Source: Alphaproteobacteria bacterium
Lineage (GTDB): Bacteria > Pseudomonadota > Alphaproteobacteria > Acetobacterales > Acetobacteraceae
Assembly: GCA_026225015.1 (NCBI GenBank)
Contig: JAMFRY010000206.1
Coordinates: forward strand, 1 to 5,880
Length of the DNA: 5,880 nt
Direction of reading: 5' to 3'
In this document: piece by piece, positions 1-5,651 of the stretch
How positions within the stretch are numbered: the first letter of the stretch is position 1
Layout: each line of letters opens with the position of its first letter
Position numbers and translations under genes: made by a program
Notes under the pieces: generated by a model
Databases searched by the model: none
What the model saw: only the letters and a program-made list of their open reading frames with translations
Told to the model about the DNA's origin: nothing

Positions 1-244
1 GCCAGGGCGCCACGCTCTGGTCTTCCTGCAACACCACGAGATTATCGTAGATCGAGCGGGCGATCCGGGCCAGCGGCGCAAACCGGCAATTATGCGCATC
101 CAGAACAAAGGCAGTGCTGGTGGTGCCATCAAAAGCAATCGTCAAATCCCCGCTTGGCTTTGGCGCGGCCGTAGCGCTAAGCCCCGCAGCCGAGGCCAAG
201 CCGGCGCCGGCGAGCAACATGTTGAAATGGCGTCTGCTTGGCAT
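1..244 (-). CDS. ABC transporter solute-binding protein, family 5 (partial, N-terminus)
   Basis: The first 81 residues of a leftward gene are visible; the rest lies beyond the left edge. The product is probably the periplasmic solute-binding subunit of a peptide/nickel/opine-type ABC importer (SBP_bac_5 family). Residues 3-7 (SRRHF) form a twin-arginine motif, followed by a hydrophobic stretch (about 8-23) and an A-x-A site near residues 24-26, so Tat export and cleavage before APKP are likely. The mature start (DLTIAF at 33-38), then an R-SIYDNLV segment and LQEDQSVAPW, match the usual opening of this family (T-L-x-x-A, then N-x-Y-E-x-L-V, then 'D...PAL'). The ATG at 244 is preceded by AGGA about 12 nt upstream, a slightly long spacing, but the signal peptide fixes this start. 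The gene is divergent from the nitroreductase gene. The ligand cannot be deduced, and permease and ATPase genes are not in view. Confidence 0.82.
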   Translation of the reverse strand, partial: MPSRRHFNMLLAGAGLASAAGLSATAAPKPSGDLTIAFDGTTSTAFVLDAHNCRFAPLARIARSIYDNLVVLQEDQSVAPW

Positions 245-567
245 GATCCGACTTTTTCCTGAAATTGAACAAGTCAAAGCATTATTCCGTATAAACTCCA
301 CAGACAAGATAGGTTTACCATTTCAAAAACTGATATGTATAGCTACAAAAATCATCGAAGCTACTATTTTACCATCAATCGTCTGATAAAACGAAGAACT
401 TTTCTTAAACAGCTGAAACTCGGCAGATTAATTTTATGCGGGCGCGTTTCTTTTTCCGGATAAGTTCTTCCGGGCTATCGCGGGGGCGGAATGTCGTGGC
501 AGATGGTTTTTGCTAGGTTTCCCAGCCGATTACTATAGATATTCCCGCCCAAATACCGGAGCCACGC
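245..567. other. Divergent intergenic region, AT-rich
   Basis: This 323 bp gap lies between two divergent genes, so it should hold both promoters. Positions about 265-440 are clearly richer in A+T than the flanking genes. Reading frames that cross it have no family resemblance and no ribosome binding site. A small inverted repeat (CCGGA at 456-460 and TCCGG at 469-473, 8 nt loop) has no T-run after it on either strand, so it is not an intrinsic terminator. A candidate rightward promoter is listed separately. I could not pick a convincing leftward promoter for the solute-binding protein gene; TTGTCT near 303-308 read leftward is followed only by a poor -10. Confidence 0.6.
510..539 (+). promoter_or_regulatory. 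Candidate sigma-70-type promoter for the nitroreductase-GST unit
   Basis: TTGCTA (510-515) and TATAGA (534-539) are separated by 18 bp, each matching 4 of 6 consensus positions. The predicted start point near 546 would give a leader of about 22 nt before the ATG at 568, enough for the GGAG ribosome binding site at 558-561. This is seen by eye only. Confidence 0.4.
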
Positions 568-1440
568 ATGAACGAACTTTCATCACCCTCGTTTCCGTCC
601 AGCCTCGCACTGCATTCCGGCGAGACCTCCGGCGCCTCGCTGCTGCGGGCGCGGTATGGCCATGCGCTGCCGGCGCCTGCCGTGTGGAATGAAACTTTGG
701 ATCTGCTGCTGTCGCATCGTTCGGTTCGCACCTATCTGCCGGACACCTTGCCTGAGGGCGCCATCGAGGCGCTGGTGGCAGCTGCGCAATCCGCCGCCTC
801 CTCCTCGAATTTGCAGGCCTGGAGCCTGATCGCGGTCGAAGACAAGGCCCGCAAGGCGCGGCTGGCGGCGCTCGCCGGCAACCAGAAGCATATCATCGAA
901 GCGCCGCTTCTGCTGGTCTGGCTGGTCGATCTGAACCGGTTGAGCAAAATTGCCGATGCGCGGCAGCAACCTGCCGAGGCGCTGGAATATTTCGACAGTT
1001 TTCTGCTAGGCGCGGTGGATGCCGCCTTGGCCGCGCAGAACGCCTTGGTGGCCGTGGAATCGCTTGGCCTCGGCGGGGTTTATATCGGCGCCTTGCGCAA
1101 CAAGCCGCTGGAGGTCGCCGCCGAGCTTGGCCTGCCGCCCAACGTATTCGCGCTGTTCGGCCTGGTGGTGGGCAGACCGGACCCGGCCCGCCCGGCAGAG
1201 ATCAAGCCGCGTTTACCAAGGCAGGCGGTGTTCTTCCGCGAACAATACAGCTTCGGCGAAGCCGGATTGCTGGACGTCGAGGCCTATAACGAGCGCGTCC
1301 GGGCCTTCCAGTTGGAACAAGGACTTCCCCAGCAGGATTGGTCAGAGTTGATCGCCAACCGGGTGCGCGGCCTTGGCTCACTGCACGGAAGGGAACAGCT
1401 AAGTGATGCGTTGCACCAATTGGGGTTCGGCCTGAAATAG
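568..1440 (+). CDS. NADPH-dependent oxidoreductase, nitroreductase family (NfsA/NfrA-like)
   Basis: This is a 290-residue FMN flavoprotein of the nitroreductase fold, probably a cytoplasmic NAD(P)H-dependent reductase of nitroaromatics, quinones or flavins. HRSVRTY at residues 50-56 is the N-terminal FMN-phosphate motif (R-S-x-R). AASSSNLQAW at 76-85 is the second FMN-contacting segment. A long helix (about 147-166), then LGLGGVYIGALRN (from about 166) and LPPNVFALFGLVVGRP, match the family's central helix and the strand that leads to the dimer exchange region. KPRLPRQAVFFREQY is typical of the NfsA/NfrA branch. Family members are usually about 240-250 residues; here an N-terminal extension of about 40 residues carries an ARYG element also common in this branch. 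The ATG has GGAG six nt upstream. The gene is followed after 63 bp by the GST gene on the same strand with no terminator between, so an operon is likely. The physiological substrate is unknown. Confidence 0.87.
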   Translation: MNELSSPSFPSSLALHSGETSGASLLRARYGHALPAPAVWNETLDLLLSHRSVRTYLPDTLPEGAIEALVAAAQSAASSSNLQAWSLIAVEDKARKARLAALAGNQKHIIEAPLLLVWLVDLNRLSKIADARQQPAEALEYFDSFLLGAVDAALAAQNALVAVESLGLGGVYIGALRNKPLEVAAELGLPPNVFALFGLVVGRPDPARPAEIKPRLPRQAVFFREQYSFGEAGLLDVEAYNERVRAFQLEQGLPQQDWSELIANRVRGLGSLHGREQLSDALHQLGFGLK

Positions 1441-1503
1441 GCGGCTGCAAGCGTGCCGGCGGGCTGATCGCTGTAACAATTCTGCAATCGATTGGGTCGA
1501 AAA

Positions 1504-2127
1504 ATGCCGCTTGAAATCTATGGATCGTTTCGTTCTCGTGCTCGGCGCGTGCTTTGGGCAGCATTGGAAGCCGGCGTCGATTTTTCCCATACGCCCTATG
1601 CCTGGAATGATCCGGTTCTAAAGGCCGATGCGTTCCGTGCGATCAATCCGTTGGGCCGCGTTCCGGCGACTCGGGATGGGAATTTCGTTCTCTCGGAATC
1701 GCTCGCCATCAACCTCTATATCGCCAAGCACCATGCCGCGCACACCGAGCCGGCTTTGTATCCCGCCGGTGCGGAAAACGAAGCCATCTTATGGCAATGG
1801 TCTTTTTTCGCGGCGAGCGATCTGGACCCATGGGTGGTGAATTTCGGGGACCATACCTCCTGGCTGCCGAAAGACCAACGAAGTGAAGACATTGCCGGCT
1901 TCACCAGGGCCAAACTGAACCGCGCGATCGGCTATCTGGACGCGGCGCTCAGCGACCGCCAGTTCCTGGCCGCCGATCATTTTACCATTGCCGATCTGAA
2001 TGTCGCGTCGGTCCTGCAGTCTCTCCTGCATCTCGATTACCGGTTGCAAGACACGCCGTATGTTGCCGCCTGGCTTGATTCCGCCCTGCAGCGGCCGGCC
2101 GCGCTCAAGGCAAAAACATTGAGCTAA
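1504..2127 (+). CDS. Glutathione S-transferase family protein
   Basis: This is a 207-residue cytosolic GST, a usual length for the bacterial family. The N-terminal thioredoxin-like domain (about 1-78) opens with EIYGSFRSRARRVLW, where Ser8 or Ser11 could activate glutathione. GRVPA at 51-55 supplies the cis-proline (Pro54), and SES at 64-66 is the signature that binds the gamma-glutamyl group. The all-helical C-terminal domain contains FTIADL at 160-165, the conserved N-capping box and hydrophobic staple. Start choice: an in-frame TTG exists at 1492, but the ATG at 1504 gives the normal GST N-terminus; the ribosome binding site is weak, with only a GGG at 1494-1496. It is probably co-transcribed with the upstream nitroreductase, which would pair reduction and glutathione conjugation of electrophiles, an inference from context. 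Substrate and GST class are not determined. Confidence 0.88.
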   Translation: MPLEIYGSFRSRARRVLWAALEAGVDFSHTPYAWNDPVLKADAFRAINPLGRVPATRDGNFVLSESLAINLYIAKHHAAHTEPALYPAGAENEAILWQWSFFAASDLDPWVVNFGDHTSWLPKDQRSEDIAGFTRAKLNRAIGYLDAALSDRQFLAADHFTIADLNVASVLQSLLHLDYRLQDTPYVAAWLDSALQRPAALKAKTLS

Positions 2128-2145
2128 GCCGCCCCGTTACGGCTT
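2126..2145. terminator. Small hairpin between convergent genes
   Basis: AAGCCG (2126-2131) and CGGCTT (2140-2145) form a 6 bp stem with an 8 nt loop. The structure overlaps the end of the GST stop codon and includes the methyltransferase stop. It could slow transcription from both sides, but there is no real T-run on either strand, so intrinsic terminator function is doubtful. Confidence 0.3.
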
Positions 2146-2943
2146 CACTGCAATCGCGACGAGCCGTGCGGTTTCAAAACGAATACCTTCCTCCGTTTGC
2201 AGTGCTTCCAGCTCGCGTTCAATTTCCGCCCGGGCGCTGGCCTGCAACGCAACCGGCAGATGGCCAAGCAGATTGCCGAAGGAACTGGCCTGCGAGAACG
2301 CGATCGCCGCTGCCGGATTTGGCTGGAAATGCACTTTCGGCCGCACGTCGATCCGTTCCGCGATAAATCCGGCCTGGGTCAGCAGCAACTCCAACTCGGC
2401 AGCGTTGACGCGCCCGGAGATGCCGTTCAGCCCTTCAGGATGGCTGGCATAAGGTTCGCGGGAGAGCAATTTCGCCTTGATCGTTTGCAGCAGGTTGGGA
2501 TGGTCCTTCGATCCGGTCGTAATGCCAAGACGGCCGCCCGGTTTCAATACGCGAAAAATTTCGCTCAAGGATTTCGGCTTATCAACGATCCAGTGAAACA
2601 CCGCATTCAGATAAACAAAATCGAAACTTTCCTCGGCAAACCTTTGTAAATCGCCCGCCTCGCCAACTTCGAATGACAGATTCCGCGCCGTTTTTCGCTT
2701 CGCCAGTTGAATGCGCAGCGGCAGCGGATCGATTCCGATCACCGAACCCTCAGGCCCGACAATGCCGGCAGCATATTCGGCGAGAAGCCCGGTTCCGGCG
2801 CCGACATCAAGCAGTTTTTTGCCCGGTTGCAGCGCCAAGGCATCAAGCAGGACCTTGCCGGCCTTGAACTGGCGGTCAACGCTAATCTGTTCGTAATGCT
2901 GGGCCAGCGCCTCGGTATCCAGATTCAAACTGATATTGGGCAT
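2137..2943 (-). CDS. Class I SAM-dependent methyltransferase (UbiE/methyltransf_11-like)
   Basis: This is a 268-residue cytoplasmic enzyme with a Rossmann-type SAM domain. Motif I, LLDVGAGTG, is at residues 44-52. The acidic residue at the end of strand 2, which binds the ribose hydroxyls, is Asp72 in VIGIDP. GEAGDL at 94-99 is the usual adenine-side segment. FDFVYLNAVFHWI at 107-119 is the motif IV region, and EIFRVLKPGGRL at 128-139 is the characteristic post-II motif. The C-terminal half (about 150-268) would form the substrate cap and does not point to a specific acceptor; resemblance is to ubiquinone/menaquinone-type and general small-molecule methyltransferases. An AGGAAGG ribosome binding site (2957 down to 2951) lies seven nt before the ATG, which firmly supports the start. 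The gene is alone on its strand and converges with the GST gene. A candidate promoter lies about 240 bp upstream, implying a long leader. The acceptor substrate is unknown. Confidence 0.88.
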   Translation of the reverse strand: MPNISLNLDTEALAQHYEQISVDRQFKAGKVLLDALALQPGKKLLDVGAGTGLLAEYAAGIVGPEGSVIGIDPLPLRIQLAKRKTARNLSFEVGEAGDLQRFAEESFDFVYLNAVFHWIVDKPKSLSEIFRVLKPGGRLGITTGSKDHPNLLQTIKAKLLSREPYASHPEGLNGISGRVNAAELELLLTQAGFIAERIDVRPKVHFQPNPAAAIAFSQASSFGNLLGHLPVALQASARAEIERELEALQTEEGIRFETARLVAIAVKP

Positions 2944-3118
2944 TTTGATCCCTTCCTGAAATCACAAAATTTGGGCGGCTGCGTGCGGCAAAACCTGCAG
3001 GCGGCCGGCGCAGTATCCGGCAACGCGGCCAGGACAGGGTTGTGAACAATGCCGCCTTGCCTGTCCAACAAGTTCCACGGTTTCAACAATGATAAGAATT
3101 CATACATCGCCAATACGT

Positions 3119-3134
3119 GCCGGAGCCCTCCGGC
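3119..3134. other. Perfect short hairpin in the methyltransferase leader
   Basis: GCCGGAGCCCTCCGGC is a perfect inverted repeat with 7 bp arms and a 2 nt centre, in practice a 6 bp stem with a 4 nt loop. No T-run follows on either strand, so it is not an intrinsic terminator. If the candidate leftward promoter is real, the hairpin lies about 40 nt inside the methyltransferase transcript and could stabilise the RNA or affect expression. Confidence 0.4.
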
Positions 3135-3166
3135 GCTAACACGAAAGAAATACAAAATTTAACTAT

Positions 3167-3180
3167 ACTAACTTGGTAGT
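3167..3180. promoter_or_regulatory. Operator-like dyad at the predicted methyltransferase start point
   Basis: ACTAACTTGGTAGT is an imperfect palindrome of the form ACTAnCnnGnTAGT (10 of 14 positions symmetric). Its centre falls on the predicted transcription start of the leftward promoter, where a repressor would block initiation. The cognate regulator is not identified and no regulator gene is in the window. Confidence 0.3.
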
Positions 3181-3209
3181 TTTATATTATGACCGATATC
3201 GTTTGGCAA
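3181..3209 (-). promoter_or_regulatory. Candidate promoter for the methyltransferase gene
   Basis: Read leftward, TTGCCA (3209-3204) and TATAAA (3186-3181) are separated by 17 bp, giving 4 of 6 and 5 of 6 matches to the sigma-70 hexamers. The predicted start point near 3174 would give a leader of about 230 nt before the ATG at 2943. It lies in a locally AT-rich stretch. Confidence 0.4.
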
Positions 3210-3521
3210 CAATCCCTTTGAAAGTATCGGTTATGTCTGTTGAGTCCTCGCATGGTTTCATTCTTTGGGCAGTCCCGCGATTTCGCCGGTCCCATGCCCT
3301 GGTCCGTTCTCCGAATTTCGAGCTTGCGCGCCCACTCCCGGAGGGCGGTTCCGCTGCCCGCGAGTTTTGGAAAGTTCCTGCTGCCCTCAGCAATGCCGTG
3401 ACGGACCTAGAAAACCCTGAAGTTACTTCCTGTCCACCCAGTTATTGCTGCGCCTATCACTGACCCCGTTACGGCGGCCGATCGGGCATCGTCCGGCTCG
3501 CTTGCCATCTCTACGGCGCGA

Positions 3522-3540
3522 CTATGAGCAGCCATCATAG
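3522..3540. promoter_or_regulatory. Inverted repeat upstream of the flavoprotein gene
   Basis: CTATGA (3522-3527) and TCATAG (3535-3540) are perfect 6 bp arms around a 7 nt spacer, a size typical of a dimeric regulator site. It lies about 130 bp before the flavoprotein ATG, next to an AT-rich stretch (3541-3556). The binding protein is unknown. Confidence 0.3.
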
Positions 3541-3589
3541 AGCTATTTAAAATTATCAGATGCAAGCGAACGTCATTTCCTACTAGACG

Positions 3590-3599
3590 TATCGCGATA
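3590..3599. promoter_or_regulatory. Perfect 10 bp palindrome upstream of the flavoprotein gene
   Basis: TATCGCGATA is fully self-complementary and lies 67 bp before the flavoprotein start. It is flanked by a wider, weaker dyad, CAGATGC (3557-3563) and GCATCTG (3615-3621). It could be a regulator site; I cannot assign a family, and no clear -35/-10 pair was found beside it. Confidence 0.3.
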
Positions 3600-3666
3600 T
3601 GATCACATTGAAAAGCATCTGCGCCATTGCAATGCGCTCCAGGCTAAAACGGGGATATGTGAGCGG

Positions 3667-5244
3667 ATGCTGAATCTTGAAACCGATGTCCTGATTATCG
3701 GCGGCGGCATGGCCGCCGGCTGGGCGGCGCTTGGCGCGGCCCGCAGCGGCGCCGACGTTATTTTGGTCGATAAGGGCTATGTCGGTACCAGCGGCGTGAC
3801 CGCAACCGGCGGCCCAGGGCATTGGTGGGTGCCGCCCGACCCGCAATTGCGCCGCGAAGCGGTCGAGCGCCGCATGGCTGTGGCCTACGGACTGGCCGAG
3901 CCGGATTGGATGCACCGGATCATCGAGACAACCTGGGACAACCTGCCGGGTCTGACCGGCTATTACGATTTTCAAAAGAACGACGAAGGCAAGGTGCATT
4001 ATAACGGGCTGCGCGGCCCTGAATATATGCGTGCCTTGCGCCGCAAAGCCCTCGATGCCGGCGTGCGGATTTTCGACCAGTTTCCGGCGCTGGAATTATT
4101 GCTGCATGAAGATGGCTCGGTCGCCGGCGCCGAAGGCATCCAACGCCTGAACAGCGCGAATTGGCGCGTGCGGGCCGGCGGCGTCATCATGGCGACCGGC
4201 GGCTGCGCCTTTCGCTCCGGCCTGTTGGGCAGCCACACCAATACCGGCGACGGCTATCTGATGGCGGCGGAAGCCGGGGCGGAACTCTCCGGCATGGAAT
4301 TCTCCAGCATCTATTCCATCTCGCCCGCCTGGGTCTCGACCCGCACCGCGATTTTCACCTATGCGCGCTATTTCGACGCGGCCGGACACGAACTGGATCT
4401 GGCAGGCTTCGCCGGACCCGGCGATTTCACCGGCGAGATGGCGAAGGCGCTGATGGCGGGCCCGGTCTATTGCCTGCTGAATGAAGTCCCGGAAGCGGTG
4501 CGCCGGCAATTTCCGCAGGTGCAGCCGGCAACCCCCCTGCCCTTCGCCCGCAAAGGCATCGACCTGTACCACGACAAATTCGAGGTCGGCCTGTTCGCGG
4601 AAGGCACGATCCGCGGCACTGGCGGGCTGCGCATCACCGGCCCGCAATGCCAGACCACGGTGCCCGGGCTGTTCGCGGCCGGCGATGCCGCAACCCGTGA
4701 GTTGATCGCGGGCGCCACCACCGGCGGCGGATCGCCCAATTCCGCCTGGGCATTGTCCTCCGGTCTCTGGTCCGGCGCCGGCGCGGCACGACGGGCGCGC
4801 CGCCACGGCAGGCGCGCCGGCGAGCCCGTGAGCCAGGCGGGCAGCATCGCGCTGCGCCCAAGCGGCGCCACAAAATCCGTCGATACACGCGCAATTACCA
4901 AAACCGTCCAGAACCAGATGATCCCGTTCGAAACGGCGTTGTTTCGCACCGAAGCCAAAAGTGCGGCTTCCCTGTCCACGCTTGATGCGGCATGGCGCGA
5001 GGCAAGTACCCATCAGCGAGAAGAGGGTCTGGCAGCGGTGCAGGCCCGTGAGGTCGCCGCCATGCTCGCCACCGCGCGCTGGTGCCATGCCGCCAGCCAG
5101 GCCCGGCCCGAAAGCCGCGGCCTGCAGCGGCGGATCGATGCGCCCGAGCTACGCCCCGAGTTGGCGCGCCGCCACCGCATTGGCGGGCTGGACGATATCT
5201 GGACCGCGCCTGAACCGGCGGTCCAGCAGGAGGAATATGCGTGA
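3667..5244 (+). CDS. FAD-binding oxidoreductase subunit, fumarate reductase/APS reductase flavoprotein fold
   Basis: This is a 525-residue flavoprotein, probably the catalytic subunit of a soluble two-subunit redox enzyme with the ferredoxin encoded next. DVLIIGGGMAAGWAA (residues 7-21) is the dinucleotide-binding loop and VDKG (34-37) ends strand 2. TSGVTATGG (41-49) fits the flavin-contacting segment of this superfamily. MATGG at 175-179 and NTGDGYLMAAEAGAEL from 192 are family hallmarks. GTGGLRIT precedes GLFAAGDA (about 335-342), the second FAD motif. The C-terminal helical domain retains ESRG at 482-485 followed by RRID, as in SdhA/FrdA. However, the stretch after the second FAD motif reads TTGGGSPNSAW, not the HGANRLG-type sequence of succinate/fumarate enzymes, so the substrate is probably different. 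Length is near SdhA/FrdA (about 580) but shorter. The start follows GGGG at 3651-3654 at a long spacing; a GAGCGG directly abuts the ATG, so translation initiation is not strongly marked. Aspartate oxidase-type function is less likely given the ferredoxin partner. Confidence 0.85.
   Translation: MLNLETDVLIIGGGMAAGWAALGAARSGADVILVDKGYVGTSGVTATGGPGHWWVPPDPQLRREAVERRMAVAYGLAEPDWMHRIIETTWDNLPGLTGYYDFQKNDEGKVHYNGLRGPEYMRALRRKALDAGVRIFDQFPALELLLHEDGSVAGAEGIQRLNSANWRVRAGGVIMATGGCAFRSGLLGSHTNTGDGYLMAAEAGAELSGMEFSSIYSISPAWVSTRTAIFTYARYFDAAGHELDLAGFAGPGDFTGEMAKALMAGPVYCLLNEVPEAVRRQFPQVQPATPLPFARKGIDLYHDKFEVGLFAEGTIRGTGGLRITGPQCQTTVPGLFAAGDAATRELIAGATTGGGSPNSAWALSSGLWSGAGAARRARRHGRRAGEPVSQAGSIALRPSGATKSVDTRAITKTVQNQMIPFETALFRTEAKSAASLSTLDAAWREASTHQREEGLAAVQAREVAAMLATARWCHAASQARPESRGLQRRIDAPELRPELARRHRIGGLDDIWTAPEPAVQQEEYA
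5228..5234 (+). promoter_or_regulatory. Strong ribosome binding site for the ferredoxin gene
   Basis: AGGAGGA sits inside the last codons of the flavoprotein gene, six nt before the GTG at 5241. It decides that start over the out-of-frame ATG at 5237 and, with the 4 bp GTGA overlap of the two genes, supports translational coupling. Confidence 0.8.
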
Positions 5245-5615
5245 TTGAACTTGTCATCGCCTCCCGCTGCACCGGCTGCGGGGATTGTGTCAGCGTCTGC
5301 CCGACCCATGTTTTCGATCTGGGCGCCGATAACATTCCCCTCATCGCGCGCCAGGAAGACTGCCAGACCTGCTTCATGTGCGAGCTGTACTGCCAGGCAG
5401 ACGCTCTCTATGTCGGCCCGGACCATGACCGGGCGGTGCCGGTGGATGCGGATGAGATCATCAATTCCGGTCTGCTCGGCCAATACCGCCGCGATTCCGG
5501 ATGGGATGAATGGGCGAACAATACCGAGTATACCAGCCAATTCTGGCGCATGACGCAAATCATGAACGGCGGACGCGAAGTCTCAGCCACCCGCAAAAAC
5601 AAGCCGGCGGCGTAA
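5241..5615 (+). CDS. 2[4Fe-4S] ferredoxin subunit partnered with the FAD protein
   Basis: This is a 124-residue iron-sulfur protein that likely passes electrons to or from the FAD of the upstream-encoded subunit. Two full cysteine motifs are visible: Cys10, 13, 16 and 20 (CxxCxxCxxxCP) and Cys41, 44, 47 and 51 (CxxCxxCxxxC, followed by Gln in place of the usual Pro). This predicts two [4Fe-4S] clusters. The second half (about 60-124) has no cysteines and is rich in aromatic residues (Trp88, Trp91, Tyr97, Phe101, Trp102). In APS reductase, AprB has a C-terminal tail that wraps around AprA, and this tail may play a similar docking role, an inference. No signal peptide or membrane segment is seen. 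The start is GTG, overlapping the flavoprotein stop by 4 bp. A T-rich possible terminator follows directly, so the operon appears to end here. No membrane anchor gene or SdhB-type subunit accompanies the pair. Confidence 0.9.
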   Translation: MIELVIASRCTGCGDCVSVCPTHVFDLGADNIPLIARQEDCQTCFMCELYCQADALYVGPDHDRAVPVDADEIINSGLLGQYRRDSGWDEWANNTEYTSQFWRMTQIMNGGREVSATRKNKPAA

Positions 5616-5632
5616 GGGATTCCGCTTTTTTT
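5607..5632 (+). terminator. Possible intrinsic terminator after the ferredoxin gene
   Basis: GCGG (5607-5610) can pair with CCGC (5622-5625) around an 11 nt loop, followed at once by seven T residues (5626-5632). The stem is short and overlaps the last codons of the gene, so the T-run is the stronger half of the evidence. It lies at the expected place between convergent genes. Confidence 0.4.
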
Positions 5633-5651
5633 AGAAGACGCCGGCTGGACG

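Larger units (their letters stand above)
2944..3666. other. Long intergenic region with several dyads, no convincing gene
   Basis: This 723 bp region separates the leftward methyltransferase from the rightward flavoprotein gene. Open frames on both strands (for example 2925-3155 leftward and 3173-3463 rightward) lack ribosome binding sites and family resemblance and are probably chance. The part at about 2960-3060 and 3240-3480 is of coding-like GC content, while about 3140-3240 and 3535-3620 are AT-rich and hold the regulatory candidates listed separately. No tRNA, known riboswitch, insertion sequence end or decayed gene could be recognised. A small RNA or a small gene cannot be excluded. 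Confidence 0.55.

Noticed and set aside
456..473. Inverted repeat CCGGA-N8-TCCGG as a terminator
   Set aside because: There is no T-run following it on either strand, and it lies in a divergent promoter region where no transcript is expected to end.
1492..1503. TTG at 1492 as start of the GST gene
   Set aside because: The ATG at 1504 gives the normal GST N-terminus, and the four extra residues add nothing recognisable; no better ribosome binding site supports the TTG.
2925..3155. Leftward 76-codon open frame overlapping the methyltransferase start
   Set aside because: It has no ribosome binding site, no family resemblance, and overlaps the well-supported methyltransferase start and its AGGAAGG site. 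It could be a leader peptide only if transcription and conservation supported it.
3173..3463. Rightward 96-codon open frame in the long intergenic region
   Set aside because: It begins within the leftward promoter and operator candidates, has no ribosome binding site, and its translation is unlike a folded protein family.
2132..3475. 12 bp direct repeat CCCCGTTACGGC at 2132-2143 and 3464-3475 flanking the methyltransferase gene
   Set aside because: About one such 12-mer pair is expected by chance in a window of this size, and there is no integrase, attachment-site structure or transposase nearby.
4096..5088. Long leftward open frame of 330 codons opposite the flavoprotein gene
   Set aside because: It is a shadow frame produced by GC-rich codons of the flavoprotein gene; its Gly/Arg/Ala-rich translation has no recognisable domain.
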